NCBI GenBank assembly: GCA_015257485.1
Contig: JABZKC010000001.1
Span: 19,567-83,566 of the forward strand
DNA from: Nanosynbacter sp.
Lineage (GTDB): Bacteria; Patescibacteriota; Saccharimonadia; Saccharimonadales; Saccharimonadaceae
DNA: 64,000 nt
Reading direction: 5' to 3'
In this document: in pieces, positions 1 through 9,412 of the stretch
Layout of the letters: each line of letters starts with the position of its first letter
How positions within the stretch are numbered: position 1 is the first letter of the stretch
Program-made: the position numbers and the translations under genes
Notes under the pieces: generated by a model
What the model saw: only the letters and a program-made list of their open reading frames with translations
The model's database searches: none
What the model was told of the DNA's origin: nothing

Positions 1-17
1 GCACCTGAAGCCGTATT

Positions 18-755
18 TTAGTAGTGTTCAACCTGAAACTTCTCCAAAATCTTGTCTAAAATTTCCTCACGTTTGCACCATTTTATTTCCGGGTTCCGCT
101 TAAACCAAGTCATCTGGCGTTTTGCTAGCTGAAAATCTGAGATCGAAGCTAAATTTATCGCCTCCTCCAGGCTCAGTATGCCGTTCAAATAGTCCCAAAC
201 GTATCGATAAATATTACTCTTCATCGCAGGCAGTCCAAAATCATACTTAGAAGCCAGTTCACGACATTCCTCATATAATTCTTCACCAAACATCGACTGA
301 ACACGTTTTTTAATACGCTTGCCTAGCTCTTCACGATCAGTTAAAATACCATAAATTTCGTACTCATCCCCCATTTTTTTCCGGTCAAGCTCTTTTCTTT
401 TCGCCTCCTCTGAAAATTGATAGCCAAACACCAGTGCATCAACATAAAGTCCCGTCCCACCTACCACGATTGGCTGCCTACCACGCGCTAAAATCTCAGC
501 AATCTTCTCTTTCGCATAGTTTTTCCAGTCCACCACCGTAAATCTCTCATTCGGTCGCACTAAGTCAAAACCAAAATGCGGCACATCGCCGCGCTCACCG
601 AGATCTGGTTTCGCCGTACCGATATCCATCCCCTGAAAAATCGTCCGCGAATCTGCGCTGATAATTTCACCATTAAGACGCTTCGCCAGCTCCACCGCTA
701 CCGCCGTCTTCCCTGATGCTGTTGGCCCCACAATTGCGATAATTTTAGTGTTCAT
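18..755 (-). CDS. miaA: tRNA dimethylallyltransferase MiaA, short form
   Basis: Transfers a dimethylallyl group to N6 of A37 in tRNAs that read UNN codons. The 245-residue protein has the P-loop GPTASGKT at residues 10-17, the ADSR motif with the presumed catalytic Asp35, the GGTGLY segment near residue 100, and a C-terminal AKRQMTWFKRN motif that is diagnostic for MiaA. Family members usually have 300 or more residues. The deficit falls in the middle, where the helical insertion that grips the anticodon arm would be, so this is probably a streamlined enzyme rather than a truncation, because both ends are intact. It lies next to thrS on the same strand but is separated from it by a terminator. 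Identity is firm. Confidence 0.93.
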   Translation of the reverse strand: MNTKIIAIVGPTASGKTAVAVELAKRLNGEIISADSRTIFQGMDIGTAKPDLGERGDVPHFGFDLVRPNERFTVVDWKNYAKEKIAEILARGRQPIVVGGTGLYVDALVFGYQFSEEAKRKELDRKKMGDEYEIYGILTDREELGKRIKKRVQSMFGEELYEECRELASKYDFGLPAMKSNIYRYVWDYLNGILSLEEAINLASISDFQLAKRQMTWFKRNPEIKWCKREEILDKILEKFQVEHY

Positions 756-777
756 TTTTACGATAATTTTTTACTAT

Positions 778-819
778 AAAAATCTGGTCAGTGCCGCCCC
801 TGTAACCTCACTGACCAGA
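778..819 (-). terminator. Terminator of thrS
   Basis: A perfect 11-bp stem (TCTGGTCAGTG at 783-793 with its complement at 809-819) is followed on the minus strand by a run of five T residues. It lies between the thrS stop codon and miaA, so it should end thrS transcripts. Confidence 0.8.
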
Positions 820-826
820 CCCCTTA

Positions 827-2617
827 TTATTTAATATTTTGCAAGTATTCGACAAGCTCCGTTAGTGCCACCGTCTTTTCCGCATCCTTTTCGCGTACCG
901 AAACCGTACCGTTTTCCTTGTCGCGTTCACCGACGATTAATAACACTGGCGTCTTCATCGAAACCGCACGCTTAATCTTCTTTCCGAGCGACTCATCAGA
1001 CACATCCGCAGTAAAACGCAAATCATTATGCTTCAAGGGCGTCTCTAATGTCACCTCACTCAAAATCTGCTTGATTTTCTCTACATAATCTAGCACCTGG
1101 TCATTCACCGTCAAAATACGAACCTGTTCTGGCGCACACCAGAATGGAAACCAACCAGAGGTATGTTCGATAAATACCGACATAAAACGCTCAATTGAAC
1201 CCAAAGTCGCATGGTGAATCATCACTGGTTGTTCTTTTTCGCCATTCTCGTTCACAAAAGTCAAACCAAAGCGTTCTGGCTGTACGAAATCCAGCTGAAT
1301 TGTCGCTACTTGATGTTCGCGACCAATCGCATCCTCAGCCATGAAGTCGATCTTCGGCCCATAAAAAGCAGCTTCACCTTCCATTTCGAAATAATCCAGT
1401 CCATTTTCGATCGCCGCTTCTTTAATTTGTGCCTGTGCCATCTCCCAGAGTGATTTATCACCGAGATATTTATCTTCATCATTACGGTAAGAAAGGCGAG
1501 CACGTAATTTACTCATCCCCACCACGGTATAGAGTTCACGCACGATCCCGACTAAGTTCTGAATTTCCGCCTTAATCTGCTCCTTACGACAGAAGACATG
1601 GGTATCATCCTGCGTTAAAGAACGCACACGCGATAGTCCACCCAGCTCACCAGACTTTTCATCACGGTAATCAGTCGTAGATTCCATATAGCGCACTGGC
1701 ATTTCCTTGTAGGTGCGTGGACGACTAGCAAAAATCTGTGCGTGATGTGGACAGTTCATTGGTTTCAAAGCAAATTCTTCACCATTTACTTGAGAATGCA
1801 CCAAGAATAATTCCGCACCGAACTTTGCGTAGTGACCCGAGGCCTTATAGAGATCCAGCTTCGTAACATGTGGCGTCCAAACTCGCTCAAAACCGTATCT
1901 CGCCCGTAGTGACAAGGAATAATTTGTCAAAACATCACGCAGTACAGTCCCACGAGGCGAGAAGAGCGGCAAACCTGCGCCCACTAATTCTGAAAAGCTA
2001 AATAAATCTAATTCCTTACCAAGTTTGCGGTGGTCACGCGCTTTCGCTTCTTCTAGGCGCTGCAGATATTCCTTTAGTTCTTCTTCCGTCTCAAAGGCCA
2101 CACCGTAAATACGCGTCAACATTTCACGCTTTTCGTCACCACGCCAGTAGGCTCCTGCCACCTTAATTAGTTTGAAAGCACCGACCTTACCGGTATTCTC
2201 TACGTGTGGACCCTTGCAAAGATCCATAAAATCACCGAGTTGATAGAAAGAAATAGTCTCTGATTCTGGTAAATCTTCAATCAGCTCTACCTTATATTTT
2301 TGATGATTTTCTTTCGCCCAAGCCAAAGCCTCTTCGCGACTCTTCTCCGAATAAACCAGGTCAAACTTCCTATTAATGATTGAATACATTTTTTTCTGAA
2401 TCTTCGGAAGATCAGCATCGGTAATTTTCACTGCATTTCCCTCTGCATCCTTCACTTCCGAAAGATCAATATCGTAATAAAAACCAGTTGCCGTCGCTGG
2501 GCCCACGCCAAACTGCACTCCTGGATACATTTCAACCAAAGCGGCAGCTAAAACATGACTAAGTGTATGGCGCATTTTCATTACGTTTTGCTCATCTTCA
2601 CCACATAGGTTACACAT
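827..2617 (-). CDS. thrS: Threonine-tRNA ligase lacking the TGS domain
   Basis: Charges tRNA-Thr and edits mischarged Ser-tRNA. The protein begins almost directly with the editing domain: HTLSH at residues 17-21 is the HxxxH motif, and the DLCKGPH segment near residue 135 supplies the other Cys and His ligands. The class II catalytic core follows, with the MNCPHH zinc/ATP motif and GGLSRVRSLTQDD, and then the anticodon-binding domain. Standard bacterial ThrRS has about 640 residues because of an N-terminal TGS domain of about 60 residues, which is missing here. The start is supported by GAAGG five bases upstream, and a TAAAAT -10 box lies about 40 nt further upstream, so this mRNA is leadered. 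Confidence 0.95.
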   Translation of the reverse strand: MCNLCGEDEQNVMKMRHTLSHVLAAALVEMYPGVQFGVGPATATGFYYDIDLSEVKDAEGNAVKITDADLPKIQKKMYSIINRKFDLVYSEKSREEALAWAKENHQKYKVELIEDLPESETISFYQLGDFMDLCKGPHVENTGKVGAFKLIKVAGAYWRGDEKREMLTRIYGVAFETEEELKEYLQRLEEAKARDHRKLGKELDLFSFSELVGAGLPLFSPRGTVLRDVLTNYSLSLRARYGFERVWTPHVTKLDLYKASGHYAKFGAELFLVHSQVNGEEFALKPMNCPHHAQIFASRPRTYKEMPVRYMESTTDYRDEKSGELGGLSRVRSLTQDDTHVFCRKEQIKAEIQNLVGIVRELYTVVGMSKLRARLSYRNDEDKYLGDKSLWEMAQAQIKEAAIENGLDYFEMEGEAAFYGPKIDFMAEDAIGREHQVATIQLDFVQPERFGLTFVNENGEKEQPVMIHHATLGSIERFMSVFIEHTSGWFPFWCAPEQVRILTVNDQVLDYVEKIKQILSEVTLETPLKHNDLRFTADVSDESLGKKIKRAVSMKTPVLLIVGERDKENGTVSVREKDAEKTVALTELVEYLQNIK

Positions 2618-2686
2618 TCTGCCTTCTTTCTAATTACTCAAAATATTTCTTTTATTTTAACATATTTTATGGTAAAATACATCTAT

Positions 2687-2763
2687 GGGTCGCTAACTCA
2701 GCTGGCTAGAGTGTCTCCTTTACACGGAGGAAGTCGGGGGTTCGAATCCCTCGCGACCCACCA
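2687..2763 (+). tRNA. tRNA-Val(UAC)
   Basis: Complete cloverleaf with acceptor GGGTCGC/GCGACCC, loop TTTACAC giving anticodon TAC, T-loop TTCGAAT, discriminator A and an encoded CCA. A terminator follows at once. Unlike the serine and glycine tRNAs, it has no repeat element downstream. Confidence 0.97.
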
Positions 2764-2765
2764 GA

Positions 2766-2795
2766 TTATTCTCCTTCCGGGAGATTATTTTTTTG
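2766..2795 (+). terminator. Terminator of tRNA-Val
   Basis: A short TCTCC/GGAGA hairpin is followed on the plus strand by ATTATTTTTTT, directly after the encoded CCA. Confidence 0.7.
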
Positions 2796-2812
2796 AATGA
2801 TTTTTTGAATTT

Positions 2813-3280
2813 TTATCTCTTTTTCCCTGTAACTTCCAGAATATGATGATAATGCATGTGACCAGGCTCGTCGTCCCAAATCTTAAATTGTCTGCAACTT
2901 TCAATTTCTAAAGCAGTGTCCACAAAAAGACTCCTTAGACTTTCTTCCGTAAATCGCTTTTTTGCCACCTCATCTGCCATCTCGAAGGTGTGAATAAAAA
3001 ATTTACCACCACTTTTCAAATTCTTCGCGATCGAAAAAACCAATGCTTTTGAGCGCACCAATTTCTGTATCACATAATTTGAATAAACCAGATCGTATGG
3101 CGCATTCTCTGATTGATACAAATAATTTAAATCCACACCAGTTAATAAGTCTACACCATCACACACCCAGCCAAGTTCTCGAAGACCCCTCATATCTACT
3201 TCTGGGCCACAACCTAAATCTAATGCCTTCCCCGCCACTGGAAATTCTCTTAATACAAACTCTTTTAATTCCGGGTTCAT
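2813..3280 (-). CDS. Class I SAM-dependent methyltransferase
   Basis: A 155-residue protein with the SAM-binding motif I LDLGCGP at residues 20-26, an acidic residue at the end of strand 2 (DGVDL) and a YDLVYSNYV motif like the post-II region of small Methyltransf_11 proteins. It is close to the minimum size of a Rossmann methyltransferase, and nothing shows the substrate. GAGGT precedes the ATG, and it starts 14 bp after the end of the glycosyltransferase gene upstream on the same strand, so the two are probably cotranscribed. The partner suggests that a glycan or lipid could be the substrate, but this is only a guess from position. Confidence 0.8.
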   Translation of the reverse strand: MNPELKEFVLREFPVAGKALDLGCGPEVDMRGLRELGWVCDGVDLLTGVDLNYLYQSENAPYDLVYSNYVIQKLVRSKALVFSIAKNLKSGGKFFIHTFEMADEVAKKRFTEESLRSLFVDTALEIESCRQFKIWDDEPGHMHYHHILEVTGKKR

Positions 3281-3294
3281 CTGGTAACCTCAAA

Positions 3295-5028
3295 TTATTT
3301 CTTCACCACTTTCTTCGTGACGTCAAATTTTTCCATATAATTCCCCACCATTAGCCTCGTCTGCGAATAAAACGCCGTAAAAGATTGATAAATAATCGCC
3401 ACCACTGGCATCAAAAGCCATTGTAACAGCATAAAAATCTTTGGTTTTTTAATATGAGCCGGACGCTTCGGTAACATCCTAAATGATAATAGAATCGTCG
3501 CCATCAAACCAATCGAAGCAAATAATTGTACATAAGAAATTGTGTTCGGCAAATTAAAGGTCAAAAGTTCCTTCGAGGAAGCGTTGAGTAATTTTGGTAC
3601 CCAACCACCAAACGCCACCATCGGTGAAATCGAAGCTAAAGTTACGTGACCTTCAAGGAGTCTCGCAAATTTCACAAACAATGGCCAGAATTTCATGCCG
3701 GTGCGTTCCATGCGGTCCTTTGAAAAAGTCCTCACCCCCACATAAGCCACATCCGAAGCCCCATAATCCCAGCGCCTTAACTGAATAAATTGCGCCTTCA
3801 GGGTCTTCCATAAACCATTTTCAAGCACCGCATCCTGATAAATCGGAATATGGATCGGCTTCACGCTGTAATCACCCTTGAAGTAGAATAGCGAGCGCCA
3901 ATATTGGTGACCATCTTCCACAATTGTCAATTTACTCCAGTAACCCATATTTGATAACGCCAAAAATGGCTGCGAATGTGAAGCGAAATTTTTCAAAGTA
4001 TGCACGCGCATCGAGGAAATAATATTAAAAAATGAGTTCGAAACCGCGATAATTCGCATCGGCGCCGGCGTTTCCCAAATATTATTCGTAAACAATGAAA
4101 TTGGCTGATAACTCAAATGTTGACGGTTCGGACGTACGACAAATTCATAAGCCACATTATCTAGATATGACTTATGCATCTTATTGTCAGAGTCTAGAGA
4201 AGTTGCAATCACATTTGCAAAATCAATCTTCTCTTTACGCAAGAATTTCGCTAGCTCCTCCGCTGCGTAGTCCAAATTTGGTCCCTTGCCCTGAATTTCC
4301 CCCTTCAAATCCTTCGGATGCATCACCGGAATAAAGGCATAAAAATCGTCTTTAAACTTTTCATATAACTGTTTCGCGTTCTCTTTCATCGCTTCCCCAC
4401 CGCGCTCTTCGTAGCCGAACACTAAAATTATTTTCTTATTATCAAAGGTAGTATTTTTTACTGCCTCTACGGTCGGAATCAGAGTCTCGGGACCTTCATT
4501 ATAAGCCACCATAATCACTGCATGAAAAATATCCTCTGGTTTTGGGAATTCTACCTTCAGCACCTTGCCATTTTCATCTAACATCTTTTCCGACACCACT
4601 AAATCACGGCCAGTCGCTAGCATCTTCAGGTTTCTCACATGTTTATCGAAACCAAATTCAGTACTCTTTTTGCGATGATACTTCTCATAAGCCACATGTG
4701 GATCATATAAATCCAAAAATCTCTGATGCCAGTCTACTTTTTCTGAAGCTCTCGAAGCCTGATACCCCTGCACGGTACGAAAAGTAATCCCCACTGCTTT
4801 CACTAAGGTCGTAGCAATAATAAATAGCAAATAATAAGACCCCAGTACCGGACTAATCAGCGAAAATACCACCAAAAGAATCAAAATCATATACGAAGTA
4901 AAGCCTGGTAGAATCTCAAAGAAGCGGTAAAGCTTCGTTCGCTTCCCCTGTGGTAAATCTAAACTATCCCAAACCGATTTCTCTGTACTATGTTGCGCTT
5001 TTTTCTGCACTTTTTGCTGTTTTTTCAT
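3295..5028 (-). CDS. Membrane-bound family 2 glycosyltransferase
   Basis: A 577-residue integral membrane enzyme. Two helices near residues 43-86 precede a cytosolic GT-A domain, and two more helices lie near the C-terminus. The VAYNEGPETL nucleotide-binding motif, the SLDSDNKM metal-binding DxD, and the QLRRWDYG motif resemble the QxxRW signature of processive GT2 enzymes such as cellulose and hyaluronan synthases. The Lys/Gln-rich N-terminus is probably cytosolic. It probably builds or exports a surface polysaccharide or transfers a sugar to a lipid carrier, but the product cannot be read from sequence. A downstream methyltransferase follows within 14 bp. Confidence 0.85.
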   Translation of the reverse strand: MKKQQKVQKKAQHSTEKSVWDSLDLPQGKRTKLYRFFEILPGFTSYMILILLVVFSLISPVLGSYYLLFIIATTLVKAVGITFRTVQGYQASRASEKVDWHQRFLDLYDPHVAYEKYHRKKSTEFGFDKHVRNLKMLATGRDLVVSEKMLDENGKVLKVEFPKPEDIFHAVIMVAYNEGPETLIPTVEAVKNTTFDNKKIILVFGYEERGGEAMKENAKQLYEKFKDDFYAFIPVMHPKDLKGEIQGKGPNLDYAAEELAKFLRKEKIDFANVIATSLDSDNKMHKSYLDNVAYEFVVRPNRQHLSYQPISLFTNNIWETPAPMRIIAVSNSFFNIISSMRVHTLKNFASHSQPFLALSNMGYWSKLTIVEDGHQYWRSLFYFKGDYSVKPIHIPIYQDAVLENGLWKTLKAQFIQLRRWDYGASDVAYVGVRTFSKDRMERTGMKFWPLFVKFARLLEGHVTLASISPMVAFGGWVPKLLNASSKELLTFNLPNTISYVQLFASIGLMATILLSFRMLPKRPAHIKKPKIFMLLQWLLMPVVAIIYQSFTAFYSQTRLMVGNYMEKFDVTKKVVKK

Positions 5029-5048
5029 TCAAGTTATATCCGAATTAA

Positions 5049-5453
5049 TTAACCCTCACCTAGTAATCTAATGAAAACCAAAAAGCCCAGCACTAAAATA
5101 CCTAGTGAAATACAAATAAACATTTTTGCCACCGCTGCACCTTTTTTCTCAAAAATTCGCAGTGCTAATAGATTATGTAATACCCCCAAAGTTAAAGCCA
5201 AGATTGGAAAAATCAGCATCGCCTGCCAAGATCCGTCATGGTAACCACCCGAATTTGCCATCGAAGACCATTCTCCACCCTGATAACGTCCGATATCTCC
5301 ATAGCTAATTTTCACAATTGAGGCATTTGGTTGCAAATTCAATGCCGAAAAAATCAAAAAAGCCAAAGACAAAATCAAAAGCAAAACCTGAAAAACTACC
5401 AGGCTACGCTCCTTTTGATATGCTTCCTTAAAAGTCGCAATTAATTCTTTCAT
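5049..5453 (-). CDS. Small membrane protein of unknown function
   Basis: About 134 residues with three predicted transmembrane segments: VVFQVLLLILSLAFLIFSA near the N-terminus, then WQAMLIFPILALTLGVL, then MFICISLGILVLGFLVF. No known family is recognised. An in-frame ATG exists at 5483, but the start at 5453 (MKELIATF) is preferred because a perfect TATAAT box ends seven bases before it, and the longer form would begin inside the upstream rhuM-like gene and read through this promoter. The gene lies between the rhuM-like gene and the glycosyltransferase and may be expressed with the latter. Confidence 0.7.
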   Translation of the reverse strand: MKELIATFKEAYQKERSLVVFQVLLLILSLAFLIFSALNLQPNASIVKISYGDIGRYQGGEWSSMANSGGYHDGSWQAMLIFPILALTLGVLHNLLALRIFEKKGAAVAKMFICISLGILVLGFLVFIRLLGEG

Positions 5454-5460
5454 TTCTCTT

Positions 5461-5466
5461 ATTATA
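5461..5466 (-). promoter_or_regulatory. Leaderless -10 box, membrane protein gene
   Basis: Minus-strand TATAAT with 7 nt to the ATG at 5453. Transcription should start at or next to the A of the start codon. Confidence 0.7.
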
Positions 5467-5472
5467 CCATTT

Positions 5473-6459
5473 TTATTTATCAAGCAATTTACAAATCAAA
5501 TTCAGCATCAATTCCTTCTCTTCCGGTTGACTTTCTGCAATCAAAAGCACCAAAGCCGTCAAAGCCCGATCAGAGAGCTTCGTCTCCCCCTGTTCATTCA
5601 ATTGAAAGAAATTCACCGAAAGATAGACTACAAAAAGTAACGCACTAATCTGTTGATTTCCCTCTAGAAACGGTTTCTCATGTACGATAAAATATAGTAA
5701 TTTCGCCGCTCGCCTAGCCACCGAATCGCTTCGTTCGAACAAATTTTGTATTCGGGCCGAAATTAGCGTTTCGCCCCTGTTATTTCCCGCCAGCACCCCG
5801 AAATTTTCACTCTCATTCAATCTTTCGCGTAGGTCTGAAATATAATTTTCAATCTCTACTTCACTCAAATCTCTTCTCGCCCGGGCCTCTACCGAAAAAA
5901 TAATTTTATTGTTCAGATACTCTGAAATCGTTGCAAAACTATCCGCATATTTCGTTACCACCTCGAGCACGCCATTTGCCTCATTTGCGCTCAGGCTAGT
6001 TTCCGTCAGCATTCTACGCACAATTCCCAGCGTTTCCTCTAGGTTCTGCAATTTTTCGCTTTGCTCTGGCAGTTTCTTCACCAAATCATAATTAACCGCC
6101 ACCCCCTCCGTCATATAACGCTTAATAATTGAGGAGGCCCAGATACGAAATTTTGTCGCTTTTTTCGAATTTACTCGATAACCTACCGAGATAATCACAT
6201 CCAAATTATACTTTTTAATCTTACGTGCAATCCGGCGACCCCCCTCGAGACGCTCTTCCACCTCTTCCTTCACGCATTTTTCCGCTTCCAGCTCCTCATC
6301 AGCAAAAATATTACGTAAATGTCTGGAAATTACCGTACGATCCACCTCAAAAAGCTCCGCAATCTTCCCCTGTTCCGCCCAAATCGTCTGATTCATTTCA
6401 TCTACATCGAAAAAGACTTCCCCCTCTGCACCCTGATAAATTTCTAGCTTCGTCATCAA
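5473..6459 (-). CDS. RhuM-type protein with degenerate Fic/Doc C-terminus
   Basis: The first 110 residues match the RhuM family: WAEQGKIAELFEVDRTVISRH, then a KKYNLDVIISVGYRVNS segment typical of this DNA-binding-like domain. The C-terminal third resembles Fic/Doc, with HEKPFLEGNQQISALLF where Doc proteins have HxFx(D/E)GNKR. The Lys and Arg that contact the nucleotide phosphates are replaced by two Gln, so AMP or phosphate transfer is doubtful. The start overlaps the end of polA by four bases, which implies translational coupling. It could be a toxin-like regulator or an inactivated toxin. The family is often found in defence and mobile regions, so its place in a polA operon is unusual. Confidence 0.8.
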   Translation of the reverse strand: MMTKLEIYQGAEGEVFFDVDEMNQTIWAEQGKIAELFEVDRTVISRHLRNIFADEELEAEKCVKEEVEERLEGGRRIARKIKKYNLDVIISVGYRVNSKKATKFRIWASSIIKRYMTEGVAVNYDLVKKLPEQSEKLQNLEETLGIVRRMLTETSLSANEANGVLEVVTKYADSFATISEYLNNKIIFSVEARARRDLSEVEIENYISDLRERLNESENFGVLAGNNRGETLISARIQNLFERSDSVARRAAKLLYFIVHEKPFLEGNQQISALLFVVYLSVNFFQLNEQGETKLSDRALTALVLLIAESQPEEKELMLNLICKLLDK

Positions 6460-8837
6460 AGTTCTCCGAGGTTCTGCCCCGCCGTCACTTCCACCTTGAG
6501 CTTAATCTTCAATTCTGGCGCCGCCCCTTCCATCTCTTTTTGCAAAATCATCTTTACCGCCTCTTGATCGGCCTGGTCACATTCCACCACCAAAGAATCA
6601 TGAATTTGTAACACCAATTTCGCTTCCTCTGGCAATTTCTTATCCACCGCAATCATCACCCGCTTCATCAAATCCGCCTCAGTTCCCTGAATCGGCATAT
6701 TCTGCGCTGCTCGTTCTGCCGCATTACGAATAATAAAGTTCGAGGATTTCACATCTGGAGTCGGACGCTTGCGACCATAAAAAGTCCTCACTTCTCCGGT
6801 TTCTCGCGCCTCTTCTAAGGTGTGATTTAGATATGCATAAATCTTCTGGCGCACCTTAAAATACTCATCAATAAATCGCTTCGCCTCGAAGAAATTCATC
6901 TCCGTTGCATCGCTCAGACCCTTCGGACTCATGCCGTACATAATACCGAAATTAATCACCTTCGCCACGCGGCGCTGTAACTTCGTCACCTCTTCCATCG
7001 GTATCTGATAAACTTCCGCCGCCGTCTTCGTGTGAATATCGACATCGTGGTTAAAATCTGAGACCAAAGCTTCATCTCCTGCGAGCACCGCCGCGAGCCT
7101 CAATTCGAACTGTGAATAGTCTGCCGAAACTAGTACTTTTCCCTCTGGTGCCACAAATCCTCGACGAATACGCTTCCCCTCCTCACTACGTACCGGAATA
7201 TTCTGCAAATTCGGATTCAGACTTGAAAGTCGACCCGTCGCCGTCACGTTCTGCGTAAACGTCGAATGAATGCGCCCATCTGCCGCCACCTGTTCAATCA
7301 GCGGTGCAATATAGGTCGATAATAGCTTCATCGTTTCTCGATAATGAATAATTTCTTTAATTATCGGATGCTCATCTTTGAGTTTTTCTAATTCCTTTGC
7401 CCCCGTCGAATAACCTCTCGAGGTTTTCTTAATCCCCTTCACTGAAAGACCCAACTTTTCGAACAAAATTTGTGACATTTGAAGGGGCGAATTGACATTA
7501 AATTGTTCACCCGAAAGCTCATAAATTTTTTGTTCAATTTCTACCACTTTCCCCTCAAATTCCGTCTTCAAACCCTCAAAATATTCTCGGTCTAACAAAA
7601 TCCCCGCCGCTTCCATCTTGTAGAGAATCGGCACTACTGGCATATCAAATTCCGTAAAAATTGTGTTCAATTTTTCATCTTTCGAAAAAGCCAAATATTG
7701 TTCACTAAATTTGTTCAATGTCGCTTCCGAATACACGCCGGTCAGCACCTCTTCCATCATACCAACCCCCTCCACCCCTGTACGGCGCAATGGATTTAGT
7801 AGAAAATCTGCCTGATCCAAATCCCAAAGCTTCCCCGCCTGAAAAACCCGTTCACGAAATTCGGCATTTTCATGCATCAAATCCTTAATGTTGCTCGCGA
7901 TTAGCATTCCCTCCGGAATTTCCACTCGAGGCACCTCTCTCACTTCCGCCTCAGCATCCTTATCCGAAAAACCATTCTCAATTTTGAGTTTCTTCAGTAG
8001 ATTATTAAATTCTAAACGCTTAAATACCTCTGAAATTCGAGAAAAATCTAGCTTCAAAGCCGGAACGTCCGAAAGCTTCACCGGCGCATCTGTCATAATT
8101 TTCGCGAGCTTAAGAGACATCTCAGCCGATTCCTTACCAGCAATTAGTTTCTTCTGTGTCGCCCCCGAAATTTCCTCAATATGGGTATAAATCCCCTCCA
8201 AGCTACCATACTCGTTCAAAAGCTTCACCGCAGTTTTCTCGCCAATCCCCGGCACCCCCGGAATATTGTCCGAATTATCCCCTTTCAATGCCTTCAAATC
8301 CAAAAATTGTGACTTCAAAATCCCATATTTTTCTTCTATCGCTGGAATATCCATCTCCTCGAGATCCGAAAATCCCCGCAAAATTCGATACATCTTAGTA
8401 TTTTCATCCACGATCTGCAACATATCAAGATCCGAAGACACGATATAAGTCATATAATCCCCCGCCTCATCCGCTTGACGCGCCAAGGTACCGATAATAT
8501 CATCCGCCTCATATTCGTCCACTTCCATGAAACCCCAAGACAGTGCCGAAATTAATTCCCGAAGCAAAGGAATCTGTGCATAAAAATCCTCTGGCGGTCT
8601 TACTCGCCCCGCCTTGTAATCCTTAAAAATCGCGAGCCTTTTCGCCGTCGAGGTATGTGCCTTATCCCACGCCACCACCACCTGGTCTGGTTGGATATTG
8701 CGCACGATTTCCATCGCGATTACCGCAAAGCCATACACTCCCGAAGTCGGCTCTCCCTTCGAAGTCGCCAAATTTCCCATCGCGTAGTAACCACGATAAA
8801 AAACGCTTTTTCCATCAATGATTACTAATTTTTTCAT
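6456..8837 (-). CDS. polA: DNA polymerase I
   Basis: Repair and Okazaki-fragment polymerase of 793 residues. Residues 1 to about 290 form the 5'-3' exonuclease (YEADDIIGTLA, LKGDNSDNIPGVPGIGEKTA). The C-terminal half is the polymerase with motif A SADYSQFELR, motif B RRVAKVINFGIMYG and motif C IHDSLVVEC. The region between them is shorter than in E. coli and shows no DxE, so the proofreading domain is probably inactive, as in many Gram-positive enzymes. The stop is TGA, which supports the standard code. The ATG overlaps the stop of the upstream kinase gene (TAATG), and the TGA overlaps the rhuM-like start. Confidence 0.96.
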   Translation of the reverse strand: MKKLVIIDGKSVFYRGYYAMGNLATSKGEPTSGVYGFAVIAMEIVRNIQPDQVVVAWDKAHTSTAKRLAIFKDYKAGRVRPPEDFYAQIPLLRELISALSWGFMEVDEYEADDIIGTLARQADEAGDYMTYIVSSDLDMLQIVDENTKMYRILRGFSDLEEMDIPAIEEKYGILKSQFLDLKALKGDNSDNIPGVPGIGEKTAVKLLNEYGSLEGIYTHIEEISGATQKKLIAGKESAEMSLKLAKIMTDAPVKLSDVPALKLDFSRISEVFKRLEFNNLLKKLKIENGFSDKDAEAEVREVPRVEIPEGMLIASNIKDLMHENAEFRERVFQAGKLWDLDQADFLLNPLRRTGVEGVGMMEEVLTGVYSEATLNKFSEQYLAFSKDEKLNTIFTEFDMPVVPILYKMEAAGILLDREYFEGLKTEFEGKVVEIEQKIYELSGEQFNVNSPLQMSQILFEKLGLSVKGIKKTSRGYSTGAKELEKLKDEHPIIKEIIHYRETMKLLSTYIAPLIEQVAADGRIHSTFTQNVTATGRLSSLNPNLQNIPVRSEEGKRIRRGFVAPEGKVLVSADYSQFELRLAAVLAGDEALVSDFNHDVDIHTKTAAEVYQIPMEEVTKLQRRVAKVINFGIMYGMSPKGLSDATEMNFFEAKRFIDEYFKVRQKIYAYLNHTLEEARETGEVRTFYGRKRPTPDVKSSNFIIRNAAERAAQNMPIQGTEADLMKRVMIAVDKKLPEEAKLVLQIHDSLVVECDQADQEAVKMILQKEMEGAAPELKIKLKVEVTAGQNLGEL

Positions 8838-9412
8838 TAAAATTCCATCCTCGTTAAAATTTCTGCCATTTTATCGTTCATTTCCGCCACACTGCCGTCA
8901 TTCAAAATATAATAATCCGCCATCGCAATCGGCCCACCTTTTTCAATATTCTCTACTTCCGTATAGTCTCGTTCCTGGATTTCCTTCAAAGTAAACGGTC
9001 GCTCCTCACGCTTGCCCACTCGAAAATGCCTCAGCGCTTTCGGCACTACAATCGCCACCACGGTCAAAAGTCCCGGATATTTACTCTTCAGTTCCTTATA
9101 TTCCGTCCAAGAATATAACCCATCCAGCACAATTCGCTTCTGTCCCGAAGCAATCAAATTATCAATTTCCCCCATCACCTGACGCACCACCCAATCTTTC
9201 CCCTCAGTTTCACGAATCATCTCTCGGAATTGACGCTCACTCGACCCGTCCGCCGTACGCTGAATTCCCCGGCGTTCCATCTCCTTATAAATCATTCCCC
9301 CAAAATAAACTTTCGGTATCCCTTTTTTAGTCAAAAAATCCACCACCACCGATTTACCCGATCCGCTCATCCCCACTACCGCTAAAATTTTTACCTCACT
9401 TTTTTCGCTCAT
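8837..9412 (-). CDS. P-loop kinase, dephospho-CoA kinase-like
   Basis: A 191-residue P-loop protein with Walker A GMSGSGKS at residues 14-21, a VLDGLYSW segment like the second motif of nucleotide kinases and a basic lid (REERPF). It most resembles the dephospho-CoA kinase / UPF0200 branch of the AAA_18 kinases, but other CoA enzymes are not seen in this window, so the substrate is uncertain. It overlaps the unknown gene upstream by four bases and polA downstream by one, giving a rigidly coupled operon. A role in nucleotide or cofactor supply for polA-linked repair is only a guess from position. Confidence 0.7.
   Translation of the reverse strand: MSEKSEVKILAVVGMSGSGKSVVVDFLTKKGIPKVYFGGMIYKEMERRGIQRTADGSSERQFREMIRETEGKDWVVRQVMGEIDNLIASGQKRIVLDGLYSWTEYKELKSKYPGLLTVVAIVVPKALRHFRVGKREERPFTLKEIQERDYTEVENIEKGGPIAMADYYILNDGSVAEMNDKMAEILTRMEF

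Noticed and set aside
6456..6459. UGA recoding as in Gracilibacteria
   Set aside because: polA ends with UGA immediately followed by a coupled start, and other genes also stop at UGA, so the code is standard.
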